A stretch of 64,000 nucleotides of DNA from Cohnella phaseoli (GTDB taxonomy: Bacteria; Bacillota; Bacilli; Paenibacillales; Paenibacillaceae), in contig NZ_QRDZ01000023.1 in NCBI RefSeq assembly GCF_003386235.1, forward strand, positions 62,001 through 126,000. Reading direction: 5' to 3'. Positions within the stretch are counted from its first letter, which is position 1, and every line of letters begins with the position of its first letter. Both the position numbers and the translations under genes were made by a program. Shown here piece by piece: positions 17,975 to 27,694 of the stretch. The notes beneath the pieces were generated by a model. That model was given only the letters and a program-made list of their open reading frames with translations, had not been told where the DNA came from and made no database searches.

Positions 17975-19805
17975 TCTCTTCACCCTCGTCGCCGATCGTA
18001 TCTGATCCTTCCGTACGGATGACGATTCGCACGGTCGTTCCGACATGCGGAATGCTGTCGATGGTCATTGCGTACGATTGTCCGAATTCATACTTCAAAC
18101 GATGATGCGTATTGATCAGCCCCACACCGCCGGAACCTTGCGCCGGCTCCCGGCCCTCCGCAAGGCTTTCCCGGAGACGCTCCAATGTTTCCGGCTCCAT
18201 GCCGATGCCCTCGTCCCGCACCTCCAACACGAGCTCCCGCTCGTCGAAGCCGCTTCGGACGACGATAAGAACGCAATCGCGCTCGGAACTGCTCGCTCCG
18301 TGATAAATGGCGTTTTCCATAATCGGCTGAAGAATGAGACAAGGCACGATTTGCGAAAGGGAAAAATAATCGAGCTCCCACTTCACGTAAAATTTCCCTT
18401 TGAAGCGGTATTGCTGAAGCTCGACGTAAGCCCATAAGTTGTTCAGCTCGTTTTCCAAGGTGACGTTGTTCCCGATCTGATAAATGCTCTCCCTCAGAAG
18501 TTTGGACAGGTGAAGGATCATCCGGTTGATTTCGGTTTCTTTCCCCGTCTTGCGCAGCGCGACGGAATGGATCGATTGCAGCGTATTGAACAAGAAGTGG
18601 GGGTTGATCTGGTTGCGCAAAGCTTTTAACTCGGCCTGCTTGCTTTTCAATTCCAGGTCGTGCTCCTTCTGCTTGAACCCGACCTGGCTGTCCAGCAGTT
18701 GTTGGATTTGGCGAGCCATCCGGTTGAGCCCTCGGCCGATTCGGTCGATCTCGCGTACGCCGGTCACTCTGATCTTCTCCTCCAGCCGTCCCTCGCCGAA
18801 CTTGCCTATGCCCTCCAGAACGATGCGCAGCGGTCGGGTCGTCATATGGGAGATGTACGCCACGCCGAGAACGGATAGAAGGAGCACGACAAGCGCGATC
18901 AAGGCCACCTGCCGGCCGGCTACCGAAACGTATTCGGTAAAGGTTTGCACCGGATAAGCAATAATCAGATGCATACCCAGATAGGAACGTTCGATAAAAA
19001 ACGCGTGCCCTCCTTGGCTGAACCCTGCAACTTCCGTCTGCGGCTCTCCGCCGCGCTTTTTCCAGGCTTCCAGCAAAGCAAGGTCTTCGCCGGCTCTTTC
19101 TCCCAATTCCTCGTCGTCCTCCGGATAGCGAAAAAGCAGCTCGCCATTTCGATTTACGTAGCTCAAACGAACTCCGGGAATCACCTTCAGCTTGTCTATG
19201 CTCTCTAGCAAGCGCTGCGGTTTCATGTTGATTTCCACCGCTCCGATGACCGGATTCGCGCTGCCGTTGTTCGGACCGAGCTTGCCGTGGAAACTCGTGA
19301 TAACGTGCCATTGGGACATCGTACGGTTGGTGCTGCTTGTCCAAGCCAGATGAGCCGGATTGGCCTTGGCTGCCTGATAGCCCGCCTGCTCCTCGTATCC
19401 GCCCTTCTTTAATCGCGGCTCTCCGACGGACACCGCCTTATCGTCGAACCAAACGCGAATGCTCTCGATTTCATCGGACGTATAGTAGTATTGCTGCAAA
19501 AATTCGGTCAACCCCGTCTTGAAAGCGAGAAATTCGGACTCGTCCTTTTCGGCTTCGAGCAACCGGGGCAATTGCTCCTGCACGTACGAGCTCATCACGA
19601 TCTGCAGCGAAACCTCGCCGTATTTTCTGTTTTTGATGTCCAGCGATTCCATCGCGTCCAGCGCCAGCTGCCGATTGTAGCGTTCGGCCATCTCCGAGGC
19701 GGAGTTATAGTTATGGCGCAGCGCGATGAAAGCTACCGTTAACGTCAGCACCACGATCATCAACAACACGAGCAGAACCATTCGGTTACGCATCGAAGTC
19801 AGCAT
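17967..19805 (-). CDS. Sensor histidine kinase (YesM type)
   Basis: 612 residues. A first membrane helix (about 8-28) and a second (about 297-317) flank an extracytoplasmic sensor region. A HAMP segment (REIDRIGRGLNRMARQI) follows. The His_kinase domain has NPHFLFNT, with His402 as the likely phosphorylation site, and the HATPase domain shows N-box PIMENAIYHG and the glycine motifs DEGIGM and GGVGL. The start at 19805 has GGGAGG about 12 nt upstream, rather far; an ATG four codons later is possible. It lies 52 bp after the permease stop and overlaps the response regulator, so the importer and two-component system are likely one transcript. Confidence 0.93.
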   Translation of the reverse strand: MLTSMRNRMVLLVLLMIVVLTLTVAFIALRHNYNSASEMAERYNRQLALDAMESLDIKNRKYGEVSLQIVMSSYVQEQLPRLLEAEKDESEFLAFKTGLTEFLQQYYYTSDEIESIRVWFDDKAVSVGEPRLKKGGYEEQAGYQAAKANPAHLAWTSSTNRTMSQWHVITSFHGKLGPNNGSANPVIGAVEINMKPQRLLESIDKLKVIPGVRLSYVNRNGELLFRYPEDDEELGERAGEDLALLEAWKKRGGEPQTEVAGFSQGGHAFFIERSYLGMHLIIAYPVQTFTEYVSVAGRQVALIALVVLLLSVLGVAYISHMTTRPLRIVLEGIGKFGEGRLEEKIRVTGVREIDRIGRGLNRMARQIQQLLDSQVGFKQKEHDLELKSKQAELKALRNQINPHFLFNTLQSIHSVALRKTGKETEINRMILHLSKLLRESIYQIGNNVTLENELNNLWAYVELQQYRFKGKFYVKWELDYFSLSQIVPCLILQPIMENAIYHGASSSERDCVLIVVRSGFDERELVLEVRDEGIGMEPETLERLRESLAEGREPAQGSGGVGLINTHHRLKYEFGQSYAMTIDSIPHVGTTVRIVIRTEGSDTIGDEGEENV

Positions 19806-19857
19806 TGCGGTTTCCGTCCTCCCAGCCGATGACTAGGCGCCTGAACGGTTCGTGGAA

Positions 19858-20679
19858 TTATTTGATTCCCGCCGTCAAGTACACCTGAGTGATGCTTTTC
19901 TGGAAAAGCACAAACAGTCCGAACACGGGAACGATCATGATGACGCCACCGGCAAGCAGCGCGCCGGGATTGAAATTGTTGATTGACGTCACCATGCTCG
20001 CCAGGCCGACGGCCAGCGTTTTGTTCGTGTCCCCACTTGTAATAATAAAGGGCCACGTAAACGCATTCCAGTTGGAAAGAAAAGTCGTAATGCCGAGCAC
20101 CGCGATTCCGGGCTTGATATTGGGCAGTACCACCCGTACGATAATCCCCGCCAAGCCGCAGCCGTCGATACGTGCCGCTTCGATCAGCTCGTCGGGAATT
20201 TGCACCATGAACTGCCTCATTAGGAACACGCCGAAAGCGCTCATGAGCCCCGGAATCAGAATGCCCGACAACGTGTCCAGAAGCTGAAAGCTCTTGAACA
20301 GTTGAAACATAGGGACGACCAGAATATCCAGCGGGACGAGCATCATCAGTACGATAAACTTCAAAATCAAACCTTTTCCGAGAAACGACATTTTAGCCAG
20401 CGCATAGGCCGCCAATATGCCGAACACGATCGACGTCAACGTCGGGATCGCCGAGGTGACGACGGAATTCCACGCATAGCGGTCCAAATTGCTGCTCCAA
20501 GCGCTGAAATAGTTGGCGATCGTCCATCGTTCGGGAAAAAAACGAAACGGAAAGGCATATACCTCGACATTCGGCTTAAACGAGGAGAACAGCAGGATGA
20601 GCAGCGGGAAAGCCAGAAACGCGATGCCCAGCAGCAGCAGGACAAAGCTGACGTAACGCTGCGTTGTCGTTGTCGTCAT
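19858..20679 (-). CDS. Carbohydrate ABC transporter permease, CUT1 MalG type
   Basis: 273 residues with six predicted membrane helices. The EAA loop reads ELIEAARIDGCGLAGII followed by LPNIKPGIAVLG, typical of MalG-type permeases. The gene begins 4 bp after the upstream permease stop. No ATPase gene is present in this locus; in related Firmicutes, importers of this class use a shared MsmX-type ATPase encoded elsewhere, which I infer here. Confidence 0.93.
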   Translation of the reverse strand: MTTTTTQRYVSFVLLLLGIAFLAFPLLILLFSSFKPNVEVYAFPFRFFPERWTIANYFSAWSSNLDRYAWNSVVTSAIPTLTSIVFGILAAYALAKMSFLGKGLILKFIVLMMLVPLDILVVPMFQLFKSFQLLDTLSGILIPGLMSAFGVFLMRQFMVQIPDELIEAARIDGCGLAGIIVRVVLPNIKPGIAVLGITTFLSNWNAFTWPFIITSGDTNKTLAVGLASMVTSINNFNPGALLAGGVIMIVPVFGLFVLFQKSITQVYLTAGIK

Positions 20680-20683
20680 ATCG

Positions 20684-21547
20684 TCACTCCTTTTCTTCGC
20701 CGATTTTCAGTATGCCGTAGGAGATCAGCCCGAGAAGAGCGGAGAGCACGACGACGATCGTCGCCGCGTAGCCCATCTGGTGATCGGTGAACGCTTTGTT
20801 CATGGCGTACATAAAGACAGTTTCGGTACTGCCGAATGGGCCGCCCTTCGTCAAAATGACGATCTGACCGTACATCTGGAAGATGGAAATCGTCATCAGG
20901 ATCGTGGCGAAAATCATTACCGGGCGAATTTGCGGCAACGTAATATGCCAGACCTGGCGCCACCGTCCCGCGCCGTCTAAAGAGGCGGCCGCGTACAGGC
21001 TTTGATCGACGCCGAGGATGCCCGACAGGAACAAGATCGTGTAAAAGCCCATATTCATGAAAAAGAAAATCGACATCACGACCGTTTTGGCGAGCAGCGG
21101 TTCGTACAGCCATTCGACTGCCGGCAAATGCAGATCGGTCAGCACGTTATTGACGATGCCATGGTTGGGACTGAACAAATACATGAACACGACGGCAAGC
21201 GCGACCATCGGCGCCATCGACGTGCCGTAAAACGCGGAGCGGAAAAACGCTTGACCGCGGTTCAGCTTGCTAAGCAGCAACGCCGTAACGAAGGAGGCCG
21301 CGATCGTAATCGGTCCAATCAGCCAGTAAAACAAAGTGTAGCCCAATTTGGCAAGCAACTCGCGATCGCCGAGCAACCGGGCGTAGTTGTCCAACCCCGT
21401 AAATTCCGGCGGCGTATAAAAATCGTAGGACTGAAAGGAAAGCAGCAGCATCTGCAAAAGCGGATATACGAAGATAACAGCGTAAAAGAGCAGCACCGGA
21501 CCGACCAGAACGTACGCCAGCCAGTTCTCCCGTTTAATGAAACTCAT
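20684..21547 (-). CDS. Carbohydrate ABC transporter permease, CUT1 MalF/UgpA type
   Basis: 287 residues, six predicted helices, beginning with ENWLAYVLVGPVLLFYAVIF. The EAA loop is SLYAAASLDGAGRWRQVWHI, then LPQIRPVMIFA. It forms the pore together with the permease immediately downstream. I prefer the ATG at 21547 to an in-frame TTG six codons upstream because AAAGGG lies 7-8 nt before it. A hairpin separates it from the binding-protein gene. Confidence 0.92.
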   Translation of the reverse strand: MSFIKRENWLAYVLVGPVLLFYAVIFVYPLLQMLLLSFQSYDFYTPPEFTGLDNYARLLGDRELLAKLGYTLFYWLIGPITIAASFVTALLLSKLNRGQAFFRSAFYGTSMAPMVALAVVFMYLFSPNHGIVNNVLTDLHLPAVEWLYEPLLAKTVVMSIFFFMNMGFYTILFLSGILGVDQSLYAAASLDGAGRWRQVWHITLPQIRPVMIFATILMTISIFQMYGQIVILTKGGPFGSTETVFMYAMNKAFTDHQMGYAATIVVVLSALLGLISYGILKIGEEKE

Positions 21548-21569
21548 GGCAAGCACCCTTTCCAAAGCA

Positions 21570-21603
21570 AAGGGGGAAGATGGCCTCTCTCCCTCTCCCC
21601 CTT
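21570..21603 (-). terminator. Intercistronic hairpin after the binding-protein gene
   Basis: AAGGGGGAAGA (21570-21580) pairs with the C-rich stretch at 21593-21603, with one imperfect position. It sits between the binding-protein stop and the first permease. Such hairpins commonly trim or attenuate transcripts so the receptor is made in excess; here that is an inference. Confidence 0.5.
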
Positions 21604-21608
21604 CCAGC

Positions 21609-22928
21609 TTACTTTAAATTGTTGTCGATCTCTTGTTGGATAGACGCTTGGAGCTCGGCTTGCTGCACCGAGACGTCCGCATCGGTCAGTATGATTTTTT
21701 CCAGCAGCTGGTCGTACTTCGTCCAAAAGCTCGGTGAATTGTCCGAATGAATCGGCTTGATCCGATTTAATTGCTCGGACAGCACCGGCTTGATTGGATT
21801 AGCCGCAAACTGCGGATCATCGGACAGCGAGGCGAGCACCGGAATGCCTGCCGTGATTTCCAGCCATTGCTTATAAATTTCCGATGAGTACAGTGCGGTG
21901 AGCAGCTCGAGGGCGGCTTCCTTCTTGGCACTGGACTCGAAAACCGAGAAACTCAGTCCCGGGCCAAAAATGGAGGTGCTGTCCTGGATGGCCGGCACAG
22001 TGGAAAAGCCGAGCTTGCTCAAATCCAGCCCCCCCTCCTCGAAAGTGGCGAGCGACCAGCCTCCCGTAATCGTAAAGGCCGCGTTTTCGTTGAAGAAGAC
22101 GCTCATCCAGTTGGCGTAATCCGTTTCCGGCTTGTCTGCGTAGCCGCTGGAGACAAGTCCCTTCAGCTTGGCCAGGCCGTCGGCTGCCTCCGGGCTGTCG
22201 AATACCGCCTTCGATCCGTCCTGAGTGAAGAACTCCCCGCCTGCGCTGAATACGAACGGCGCAGTCTCGTAAGTGCTGATGCGGAACGTAAAGCCTTTAA
22301 CGTCTTTACCGTTGGCCGCCTTAAGGCCGGCCCCCTTGATTTGCTCCAACATGGCGATCCAATCGTCCCACGAGATCGAGCTGAAGCCGGTGTCGGCAAT
22401 CCCCGCCTTACTCAGAAGATCCTTGTTGTAGATCAAGAAAATGGAGTCCGCTTTGATCGGCACCGAATACAGCTTGCCGTTGTTTCGCCCCTCTTCCAGC
22501 AGACTCGGGTACATGTAATCGTCCTTCATCGGCGATCGGTCAAACCATTCCGTCAAATCGGCCAACAATCCTCGCTTCATCCATACCTGCTTGGGTGCGG
22601 AGGCGACCAAGTCGGGTAAATTGGAGCCGGCGGCCAGTACGTCGACCTTTTTGTCCATATCGGTATTCGGCACTGTGTCCAAACGTACCTTGATGCTGTA
22701 CTTCTCGCTGTTTTTCGTGGCCAGTTGCGCCGCTTCGTTCAAAATCCGGGTGTTTTGCTCGTTGTTGGAGGAGTCGATCAGAACGCTTAACGTGACCTCC
22801 TGCTTTCCTCCCCCGGTCGACTGCCCCTGCGACTCGCCCGGTTCGTTGCCGCCGCATGCGCTTACAACGCCAGCCAGCAGCAGCAGGGAAATCCCCGGAG
22901 CGATTCGTTTCTTTAATGGTGCGAACAT
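21609..22928 (-). CDS. Sugar-binding lipoprotein of a CUT1 ABC importer
   Basis: 439 residues. The signal peptide ends at lipobox VSAC (Cys25), followed by a Gly/Gln/Ser linker. The mature part has the two-lobed extracellular solute-binding fold (SBP_bac_1), with segments such as VDVLAAGSNLPDLVASAP and NENAAFTITGGWSL. GGGGGG lies 6 nt before the chosen ATG at 22928; the frame is open further upstream without a site. First gene of the importer/kinase/regulator/hydrolase locus. Substrate is unknown; the downstream secreted hydrolase suggests an oligosaccharide released outside the cell. Confidence 0.93.
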   Translation of the reverse strand: MFAPLKKRIAPGISLLLLAGVVSACGGNEPGESQGQSTGGGKQEVTLSVLIDSSNNEQNTRILNEAAQLATKNSEKYSIKVRLDTVPNTDMDKKVDVLAAGSNLPDLVASAPKQVWMKRGLLADLTEWFDRSPMKDDYMYPSLLEEGRNNGKLYSVPIKADSIFLIYNKDLLSKAGIADTGFSSISWDDWIAMLEQIKGAGLKAANGKDVKGFTFRISTYETAPFVFSAGGEFFTQDGSKAVFDSPEAADGLAKLKGLVSSGYADKPETDYANWMSVFFNENAAFTITGGWSLATFEEGGLDLSKLGFSTVPAIQDSTSIFGPGLSFSVFESSAKKEAALELLTALYSSEIYKQWLEITAGIPVLASLSDDPQFAANPIKPVLSEQLNRIKPIHSDNSPSFWTKYDQLLEKIILTDADVSVQQAELQASIQQEIDNNLK

Positions 22929-23106
22929 GTTATGCCCCCCTACGAGATGATGCCGGCCGCCGCTCGGCGAGATTGTCCGGCCGACTACCCTAATCTTATC
23001 GGGCAGCCGTCCGGGGAACAATTGACAACAGTTGCGATTATGTCACATTGCTTGCGAATGTTGCGGATAGAGGTCGCGGCGCGACAAAGAAGGAGAGAAG
23101 GCCCGT

Positions 23107-23934
23107 TTATTCCCGACAAGACAAGCGATACTTGCCCGGAGATATCCCCGTCGTTTTTTTGAACAGGTTTTGAAAATACGTCTCGCTCTTGTAACCGACT
23201 TTCTCGGCAATATCCACCATCGGCAGAACGGTCGTCGCCAAGATTTGCTTGGCCACCTCCATCCGGTAGCGAATCAAATAATGAATCGGGCTCACCCCTG
23301 TCTCCTGCTTAAACAGATGGATCAGATGATAGGCGTTCGTGTGCGTCAGCTTCGCCAAAATCGCCAGACTGACGTCGGACGGATAGTTTTCCTCTATATA
23401 TCTTCTGGCCTGATGCACGATCTCTTTGCCGGACCGCCTTTTGACCTGTACCTCTTCTGAATAATGCAGCAGCCGCGCCACACGCCCCATTAATGCGCCG
23501 AGCAGCCCGTTCGCCACGATCTCCGATTCCGGCAGCGGACTGTGCCATTCGGCCACTATCTCATAGAGCAGCTGCTTGATCGGCAAATAATGCTCTCCTA
23601 GCTCCAGACAAGCCGGCTGCTCGGTCCCGGACAAATAATCCGGAGGCAATCCCTTGATTTGAAGCTCGGTATACCCCACGTAGACGGCCTTGAACCTGTC
23701 GCCGATCGACCGCTCCTCGTGCCAAATGCCCCGATTGTAGATGAGCAAACTCCCCTCTTTGGCCGTATAGGTTTTGCCGTCCACCAGGAATTCGCCTTGC
23801 CCTTCTACGATCAACAGCATTTCCGAACAGTTTTCATGCTGGTGCAGCGGAAAATAGAACCTCTCGCCCAGAGGAGGTTGAATGAGCGCTCCCCCCAGGA
23901 TCGACGGCATCCGAATGACGACCGATTGCCTCAT
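23107..23934 (-). CDS. AraC-family transcriptional regulator with cupin domain
   Basis: About 275 residues. The cupin-like N-terminal domain has FPLHQHENCSEMLLIVEGQG and an iron-free-type sugar pocket segment (YNRGIWHEE). The C-terminal AraC domain has SLAILAKLTHTNAYHLIHLF and IAEKVGYKSETYFQNLFKK. Several in-frame ATGs (23955, 23940, 23934) cluster in G-rich sequence; GGGGGG is 6 nt before the one at 23934. It lies upstream of, and in the same direction as, the importer locus, separated by a 178-bp gap that should hold the importer promoter. Probably a local regulator. Confidence 0.88.
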   Translation of the reverse strand: MRQSVVIRMPSILGGALIQPPLGERFYFPLHQHENCSEMLLIVEGQGEFLVDGKTYTAKEGSLLIYNRGIWHEERSIGDRFKAVYVGYTELQIKGLPPDYLSGTEQPACLELGEHYLPIKQLLYEIVAEWHSPLPESEIVANGLLGALMGRVARLLHYSEEVQVKRRSGKEIVHQARRYIEENYPSDVSLAILAKLTHTNAYHLIHLFKQETGVSPIHYLIRYRMEVAKQILATTVLPMVDIAEKVGYKSETYFQNLFKKTTGISPGKYRLSCRE

Positions 23935-24087
23935 CCCCATCCCCCCATATCCCAATTTTCAATAGCCAAAGTTCGCAACATCGCTCATTGAACCTCTATT
24001 TACTTCAGTTTAGATTGATAGATAAGGATACGGCAATAGCGCTTTCCTAAATATTCAATATTTTTCTCCAAGAAGGAGTGAACGACG

Positions 24088-25173
24088 ATGGCGATTGCAT
24101 TCAGTAAAAGAAAGCTCAGCGACGACCCGTATGAAGCCTGCTCGGTATTCGACGTCAACAACGACGGCGTATTGGATATCGTGAGCGGCGCGTATTGGTA
24201 CGAGGGTCCGGACTTCGTCAAGCGGCACAAAATCTGCGAGCTTGCCTCCCACGGACATTATCGGGACGATTTCTCCGATTTCCCGATGGACGTGGACGGC
24301 GACGGCAGGATGGACATCGTCACCGGCTCCTGGTGGGGCGGCGCGCTGAAATGGCGCAAAAACCCGGGAGATTCCGCCGCGGAATGGGAGACGTTCGAGA
24401 TCGACCCGACCTCTAATATCGAGACGATCCGTTACTGCGACATCGACGGCTGCGGCGTTCCCGAAATTTTCCCGAATACGCCGGGAGCCCCGCAAGCCTT
24501 CTACAAGCTCGTCTGCGACGAAAACGGCAAAGGCACCGGAAAATTCCGCAAAACGGTCATCTTCGACCAGCCGAGCGGACACGGTCTGGGCTTCGCGGAC
24601 ATTACCGGCAACGGGAGGTTGGACGTCGTGCTGAGCGGAGGCTGGCTGGAGCAGCCGGAAGATCCGTTCGCCGGTCCCTGGACGTTCCATCCCGAATTCT
24701 CGCTTGGCACGGCCAGCGTGCCGATTATCGGGTACGACGTAACCGGCAACGGCCTGTGCGATCTGATCGTCGGCCAGGCGCACGACTACGGTCTGCACTG
24801 GTATGAGCAAATGATCGGGGAGGACGGCGCCCGCAGTTGGGTTCGCCATGAGATTGACGCAACCGCTTCGCAATACCACGATCTCATGCTTGTCGATCTC
24901 GATCTGGACGGAGAGCTGGAGCTGGTCACGGGCAAGAGGTACTTGGCGCACGACGACGATCCCGGCTTCGACGACCCGCTCGGTCTCTATTATTTCAAGA
25001 TTGACGGAGGGCGCTTCGAGAAGCATGTGATCGATTACGGTCCTGCGGGCGAGGCGTCGGGCAACGGCATCTTCATGTGGATTCAGGACGTGACGGGCAA
25101 CGGCTATCCGGACATCGTCGCACCGGGCACGGAAGGCTTGTACTTATTCGAAAACTTGGGACCGCAGGAGTGA
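24088..25173 (+). CDS. FG-GAP/VCBS repeat protein, seven-bladed beta-propeller
   Basis: 361 residues, no signal peptide or membrane helix. Seven Ca-binding-like turns of the D-x-[DT]-G-x-G type can be counted: DVNNDGVLD, DVDGDGRMD, DIDGCGVPE, DITGNGRLD, DVTGNGLCD, DLDLDGELE and DVTGNGYPD, spaced about 50 residues apart. This predicts a complete seven-bladed propeller. FG-GAP propellers are usually extracellular, so a cytosolic one beside two sugar-oxidising enzymes is notable; some relatives are lyases or sugar-binding proteins, so an enzymatic role cannot be excluded. AAGGAG precedes the ATG by 9 nt. It is the first gene of a three-gene operon, 5 bp from the next start. Confidence 0.85.
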   Translation: MAIAFSKRKLSDDPYEACSVFDVNNDGVLDIVSGAYWYEGPDFVKRHKICELASHGHYRDDFSDFPMDVDGDGRMDIVTGSWWGGALKWRKNPGDSAAEWETFEIDPTSNIETIRYCDIDGCGVPEIFPNTPGAPQAFYKLVCDENGKGTGKFRKTVIFDQPSGHGLGFADITGNGRLDVVLSGGWLEQPEDPFAGPWTFHPEFSLGTASVPIIGYDVTGNGLCDLIVGQAHDYGLHWYEQMIGEDGARSWVRHEIDATASQYHDLMLVDLDLDGELELVTGKRYLAHDDDPGFDDPLGLYYFKIDGGRFEKHVIDYGPAGEASGNGIFMWIQDVTGNGYPDIVAPGTEGLYLFENLGPQE

Positions 25174-25178
25174 GAACG

Positions 25179-26231
25179 ATGGCAAAATTGAAAATCGGAT
25201 TCGTAGGCACGGGAGGCATGGGGCAGATGGCGCATCTGTCCAACTATTCGGCGCTGACCGAACTGTGCGAGGTCGTCGCGCTGGCGGAGGTTCGTCCCCA
25301 GCTTGCGCATACCGTGGCGGCGCGTTACGGCGTTCCAAAGGTATACACGGATCATATGGAATTGTTGAGCGACGCCAAAGTAGACGCAATCGTCGCCCCT
25401 CAGCAGTATCGCTCGCATCAGGCTCTTCTTCCCGATATTTTGCGCGCGGGCATTCCGGTGTTGACCGAGAAACCGCTGTCGCTGACCGTCGAGGCGGGCG
25501 AGCAGCTCGTACAGCTAGCGGATGAGCATAAGACGCTGCATATGATCGGCTATCATAAGCGCTCCGACCCCGCTATGGAATATGCCAAGAAACGGATCGA
25601 CGAGTGGAAAAGCAGCGGAGAATACGGCAAACTGCAGTACGTTCGCGTAACCATGCCGCCCGGGGACTGGATCGGCGGCGCGGACGCTCCGCTCGGCACG
25701 GACGAGGGGTATCCGGCGATTCCGGCGGAGGCCTTCCCTTCTTATTTTACCGAGAAGCAATCCCGCGACCTGGACACCTTCGTCAATTATTACATTCATC
25801 AGGTCAACGCCATTCGCTTCCTGCTGGGCGAGCCTTATCGGCTGACCTTCGGCGACCGTCTGGGCGTGTTGCTGACCGGAGAGAGCGACAGCGGCGCCAC
25901 CGTTGCATTGGAGATGGCCCCTTACAGCACTTCGATCGAATGGCATGAAAGCCTGCTCGTCTGCTTCGAGAAAGGGTTTGTTCGCGTAGAGCTTCCGCCT
26001 CCGCTTGCCCGCCAGATCGCCGGCAAGGTGACGATCATGAAGGACAACGGCAATGGCACGCCTTCTTATGAAATTCCGGTTATGCCCAACCGCTCCGCCA
26101 TGCGTCAGCAGGCGATGAACTTTATCGCCGCGGTGCGGGGCGAGCGTTCGGCCCCCTGCGAATCGAAGGAAGCGTTGGAGGATTTGAAGCTGGCTCGAGA
26201 TTACATTCGCTTGATGCAGCAATACCAATAA
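25179..26231 (+). CDS. Gfo/Idh/MocA family NAD(P)-dependent oxidoreductase
   Basis: 350 residues, cytosolic. The N-terminal Rossmann fold has GFVGTGGMGQMAH (residues 7-19), with the family signature TEKPLSL near residue 95, which includes the catalytic Lys. The C-terminal alpha/beta domain contains NYYIHQVNAIRFLLGE, with the usual His near the active site. These enzymes oxidise or reduce a sugar hydroxyl, often at C3. The start at 25179 has CAGGAG 8 nt upstream and lies 5 bp after the propeller gene. With a GH4 enzyme next door, which also uses NAD-dependent oxidation at C3, the operon suggests redox-assisted glycoside cleavage. Confidence 0.92.
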   Translation: MAKLKIGFVGTGGMGQMAHLSNYSALTELCEVVALAEVRPQLAHTVAARYGVPKVYTDHMELLSDAKVDAIVAPQQYRSHQALLPDILRAGIPVLTEKPLSLTVEAGEQLVQLADEHKTLHMIGYHKRSDPAMEYAKKRIDEWKSSGEYGKLQYVRVTMPPGDWIGGADAPLGTDEGYPAIPAEAFPSYFTEKQSRDLDTFVNYYIHQVNAIRFLLGEPYRLTFGDRLGVLLTGESDSGATVALEMAPYSTSIEWHESLLVCFEKGFVRVELPPPLARQIAGKVTIMKDNGNGTPSYEIPVMPNRSAMRQQAMNFIAAVRGERSAPCESKEALEDLKLARDYIRLMQQYQ

Positions 26232-26252
26232 CGATGAAATGAGGTGTCATGC

Positions 26253-27665
26253 ATGAGAAAAGTGGCGATTATCGGGGCGGGAAGCATCGTATTCTGCAAA
26301 ACGCTGATGCTGGACATTATGGCGACGCCGGAGCTGGAGGAGACGGAATTCGCGCTGATGGCTCCCTCCACAAGCAAAACCTCGCAGGTCAAAGCCTTCG
26401 CGGATAAGGTCATCGAGAAAAACGGCCTGAAATCCAAAGTAACGATCACGACCGACCGCAGGGAAGCGCTGGCTGGCGCGAGCTACGTCATCGTCTCATT
26501 CCAGGTCGGCGGCGTATCCGCCTTCGAGCTGGATTACAAAATTCCGCTGAAATACGGCGTCGATCAATGCATCGGCGACACGCTGGGTCCCGGCGGCGTA
26601 TTCCGGGCGCTGAGGAGCATTCCCGTCATTCTCGACGTGGCGCGCGACATGGAGGAGCTGTGTCCGAACGCGACGCTGCTCAATTACGTCAACCCGATGG
26701 CGATGGTCTGCTGGGCGCTCGGAGAGACGAACATTCAGTACGTCGGGCTATGCCACGGCGTACAGACGACGCTGGACCTCGTCTCCGGCTATGTAGGCGT
26801 ACCGAAACAGGAGATCGATTACGTCTCCGCCGGCATTAACCATATGGGCTGGTTTACGAAGCTGTCGCATCGCGGACGCGATCTGTACCCCGAGCTGCGA
26901 GAGAAGTTCGAGCAGCCGGAATTTTACGTCAACGAGAAGGTGCGCGGCGAGGTGTTTCGCCACTTCGGCTATTTCATGACCGAGTCGACCGGCCATCTCT
27001 CGGAGTACGTCCCGTGGTTCCGCAAAAACAGCAAGGCGCTCGACACGTACTGCGACGAACCTTCCTTCGGCGGGGAGTCGGGAGCGTATTACAATTGGTG
27101 TACCTACGTGGCCGACAAATACAAGAACCAGGACATTCTGAAGGACGAGAGCTACGACCTGCCTCCGCGCAGCGTCGAATACTGCGCCTACATCATCGAA
27201 GCGCTGGAAACCGGCAAAACGTTCAAGTTCAGCGGCAACCTGCGCAACAACGGCATGATCTCCAACCTGCCGAACGAGTGCTGCGCGGAGGGGCCCGTAT
27301 TCGCCGACCGCACCGGTCTGCACAGAACGCTGGTCGGCGAAATCCCGCCGCAGTGCGCTGCGCTTAACCTGACCAACATCAACGTGCAGCGCCTGGCCGT
27401 GCTCGCCGCCAAATCCGGCGATCCGGAGACGGTCGTGCAGGCGCTCGCTCTCGATCCGCTTACGTCGTCGGTGCTGACGTTGAAGGAAATCCGCGACATG
27501 GCAACCGAAATGATGGACGCCCAGCGTCAGTGGCTGCCGCAGTTCTCGGGGCGCAGCCCGCGGCCGACGCCGACGATCCGCATTCCGGAAAACGTCAAAA
27601 GAGCCGAGGTGCCGATCGATCCCGCCCTCGCCGTCTTCTCCCGTTTTGGAGAATTGGCGAAATAG
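26253..27665 (+). CDS. Glycoside hydrolase family 4 (alpha-galactosidase/alpha-galacturonidase-like)
   Basis: 470 residues, cytosolic. GH4 enzymes cleave alpha- or beta-glycosides by NAD-dependent oxidation and elimination, using a divalent metal. The NAD-binding start is VAIIGAGSIVF. Family landmarks are LLNYVNPMAM, the metal/active Cys in GLCHGVQTT, and the His in SAGINHMGWF. The length is normal. GAGGT lies 7 nt before the ATG at 26253; an in-frame GTG three codons upstream lacks spacing. It follows the oxidoreductase by 21 bp. Exact substrate cannot be read; related intracellular enzymes act on galactosides, galacturonides or glucosides. Confidence 0.9.
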   Translation: MRKVAIIGAGSIVFCKTLMLDIMATPELEETEFALMAPSTSKTSQVKAFADKVIEKNGLKSKVTITTDRREALAGASYVIVSFQVGGVSAFELDYKIPLKYGVDQCIGDTLGPGGVFRALRSIPVILDVARDMEELCPNATLLNYVNPMAMVCWALGETNIQYVGLCHGVQTTLDLVSGYVGVPKQEIDYVSAGINHMGWFTKLSHRGRDLYPELREKFEQPEFYVNEKVRGEVFRHFGYFMTESTGHLSEYVPWFRKNSKALDTYCDEPSFGGESGAYYNWCTYVADKYKNQDILKDESYDLPPRSVEYCAYIIEALETGKTFKFSGNLRNNGMISNLPNECCAEGPVFADRTGLHRTLVGEIPPQCAALNLTNINVQRLAVLAAKSGDPETVVQALALDPLTSSVLTLKEIRDMATEMMDAQRQWLPQFSGRSPRPTPTIRIPENVKRAEVPIDPALAVFSRFGELAK

Positions 27666-27694
27666 GAGATCGAGCCCCTCGACTCTACTCAACT

